From Chitinophaga polysaccharea (GTDB lineage Bacteria > Bacteroidota > Bacteroidia > Chitinophagales > Chitinophagaceae): a stretch of 64,000 bases of DNA. The DNA lies in assembly GCF_007829335.1 (NCBI RefSeq), contig NZ_VIWO01000006.1:186001-250000 (forward strand), in the 5' to 3' direction. A program made the position numbers and the translations under genes. The notes beneath the pieces are model-generated. The model saw only the letters and a program-made list of their open reading frames with translations. It was not told where the DNA came from and made no database searches. Shown one piece after another: positions 62,659-64,000 of this stretch (its first letter is position 1; the number at the start of each line of letters is the position of its first letter).

Positions 62659-62669
62659 GCATAAAAAAA

Positions 62670-62701
62670 CAAAACCATTCCGGTTCCCCGGAATGGTTTT
62701 G
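62670..62701. terminator. terminator between pdxJ and lon
   Basis: CAAAACCATTCCGG, TTCC, CCGGAATGGTTTTG: a 14-bp perfect stem. A run of seven T follows it on the minus strand (for lon); for pdxJ the T content lies within the stem. Confidence 0.85.
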
Positions 62702-62804
62702 TCAACCCTTAAAACAATCAACATGAGTTCATAGCGGGGTCACAACAAACCGATATGAACTATATATAATTTGCCGCCATGACTGACGGCAATGTTACGC
62801 CCCT

Positions 62805-64000
62805 TTACTTCTTTAATAACGCTATTTCCAGCACTTGGTTCATTTGTTTTACATAATGAAACTTCATGCCTTTGATATAAGAAGGATTTATGTCTTTGAT
62901 ATCCTTCTCATTTTGCCAGCAAAGAATGATTTCCCGGATACCTGCCCTTTTGGCGGCCAGAATTTTCTCCTTGAGCCCACCTACCGGTAATACCTGTCCA
63001 CGCAACGTAATTTCACCACTCATGGCCAGGTACGATTTAACTTTACGGCCGGAAAATACCGACGCCAACGCTGTCAGCATCGTGATACCTGCACTCGGTC
63101 CGTCTTTAGGCACTGCCCCTTCTGGTATGTGTATATGTACACTTTTGCTTGAAAACAGCTTTGGATCCAGTTTCAGCTCCACCGCATGTGATTGCAGGTA
63201 AGTAAGTGCCGTCACAGCAGATTCTTTCATCACATTCCCCAGGTTACCTGTCAGCTTCAGATCTCCTTTTCCTTCGCTCAAGCTGCTTTCGATAAACAGG
63301 ATTTCGCCTCCTACATATGTCCAGGCCAGGCCTACGGCTACTCCCGGAGGATTACCCACTTTATAGATTTCATTGGAATAACGGGGTTTGCCCAATATCC
63401 GCTGTAAATCGGCCTCTGTCAGGCTATCCGGCAACGCTTTATCCATGGCTACCTGCTTGGCCAGGTTACGCATAATGGCGGCAAACTGCCGGTCCAACTC
63501 ACGTACCCCGCTCTCCCGGGTGTAATCTGAAATCAGCTGCTCTATGACCGGGTTGGTGATTTTTACTTTGATATCCTTCAGGCCATGGGCATCTTTCTGC
63601 TTAGGCAACAGGTGCCGCTTGGCTATCTCTACTTTCTCTTCTATAGAATACCCGCTCAGGTCTATAATTTCCAGCCTGTCGCGCAGCGCAGGGTGAATAG
63701 AATTGATATTATTGGCAGTGGCTATAAACAACACCTTGCTCAGGTCATACTCCAGTTCCAGGTAGTTATCGTAGAAAGTGCCGTTCTGCTCAGGATCCAG
63801 TACTTCCAGTAAGGCAGAACTAGGATCGCCCCGCATATCGTTGCCTATTTTATCAATCTCATCCAGGATCATTACCGGGTTAGATGACTTAATCTTACGG
63901 ATCGACTGTACCACCCGGCCCGGCATGGCGCCGATATAGGTTTTCCGGTGACCGCGGATTTCACTTTCATCATGCAGTCCCCCTAAACTCAAACGCACAT
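62805..64000 (-). CDS. lon: ATP-dependent protease Lon, C-terminal part (cut by window edge)
   Basis: About 398 residues of the C-terminal half of Lon, open at the right edge. The frame begins in the AAA+ domain (VRLSLGGLHDESEIRGHRKT, then Walker B MILDEIDKIGNDMRGDP and the sensor/arginine region IHPALRDRLEII). It continues into the protease domain with the Ser-Lys dyad: GAVPKDGPSAGITML and LPVGGLKEKILAAKRAGI. Degrades misfolded and regulatory proteins in the cytoplasm. The N-terminal LON and Walker A regions lie outside the window; the valine at the edge is internal, not a start. Confidence 0.96.
   Translation of the reverse strand, partial: VRLSLGGLHDESEIRGHRKTYIGAMPGRVVQSIRKIKSSNPVMILDEIDKIGNDMRGDPSSALLEVLDPEQNGTFYDNYLELEYDLSKVLFIATANNINSIHPALRDRLEIIDLSGYSIEEKVEIAKRHLLPKQKDAHGLKDIKVKITNPVIEQLISDYTRESGVRELDRQFAAIMRNLAKQVAMDKALPDSLTEADLQRILGKPRYSNEIYKVGNPPGVAVGLAWTYVGGEILFIESSLSEGKGDLKLTGNLGNVMKESAVTALTYLQSHAVELKLDPKLFSSKSVHIHIPEGAVPKDGPSAGITMLTALASVFSGRKVKSYLAMSGEITLRGQVLPVGGLKEKILAAKRAGIREIILCWQNEKDIKDINPSYIKGMKFHYVKQMNQVLEIALLKK

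Overview
The window looks like chromosome of a Bacteroidota bacterium, most likely Chitinophagaceae (Chitinophaga or close kin). The grounds are SusC/SusD-type TonB systems with ECF sigma/FecR pairs, a giant Calx-beta adhesin with a type-B (gliding-motility-associated) C-terminal domain next to a PorP/SprF protein, a tmRNA tag GESNYAMAA, promoters of the Bacteroidota TTTG/TAnnTTTG type, and ammonia-dependent AsnA. I saw no prophage, IS element, CRISPR array, rRNA or tRNA.

Layout. 1-2552: partial zwf and a GH9 lipoprotein, both minus. 2771-6726: a TonB receptor, di-heme peroxidase and small sulfite-oxidase-like protein on plus, converging on a ModE-type regulator gene; a perfect 24-bp dyad resembling a ModE operator lies just before the receptor. 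6894-12795: a tight five-gene operon (ethanolamine-type permease, glutamine-synthetase-like ligase, Fe-alcohol dehydrogenase, class-I amidotransferase hydrolase, aldehyde dehydrogenase) that reads as a gamma-glutamyl route from ethanolamine to glycine. 12845-17598: assorted genes including asnA. 17650-26262 (minus): ECF sigma, FecR, SusC, SusD, TlpA-like protein. 26521-33388 (plus): a second ECF sigma, FecR, TonB receptor and two paralogous lipoproteins, without SusD. In both TonB loci a terminator pointing against the operon sits between fecR and the receptor gene, and a -7-like element on the same opposite strand starts exactly at the receptor start codon. This suggests a pair of roughly 100-nt antisense RNAs.

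33522-39236 (minus): M57-type protease, tmRNA, rseP, dxr, GH3-family protein. 39674-44632 (plus): rplU, rpmA, a histone-H1-like Lys/Ala repeat protein, a PolX/PHP protein with altered polymerase motif, PrsW-like protease, DsbA-family protein, GNAT acetyltransferase. 44926-59901 (minus): a surface module of giant adhesin, PorP/SprF, OmpA/PD40 lipoprotein and secreted propeller/Calx-beta protein. 60437-64000: ahcY, pdxJ and a partial lon. Two copies of an unusual palindromic repeat, whose arms are built from heptamers ending AAAGC, follow the histone-like gene and ahcY.

All functional calls come from reading the sequence and remembered family knowledge; no database search was run.
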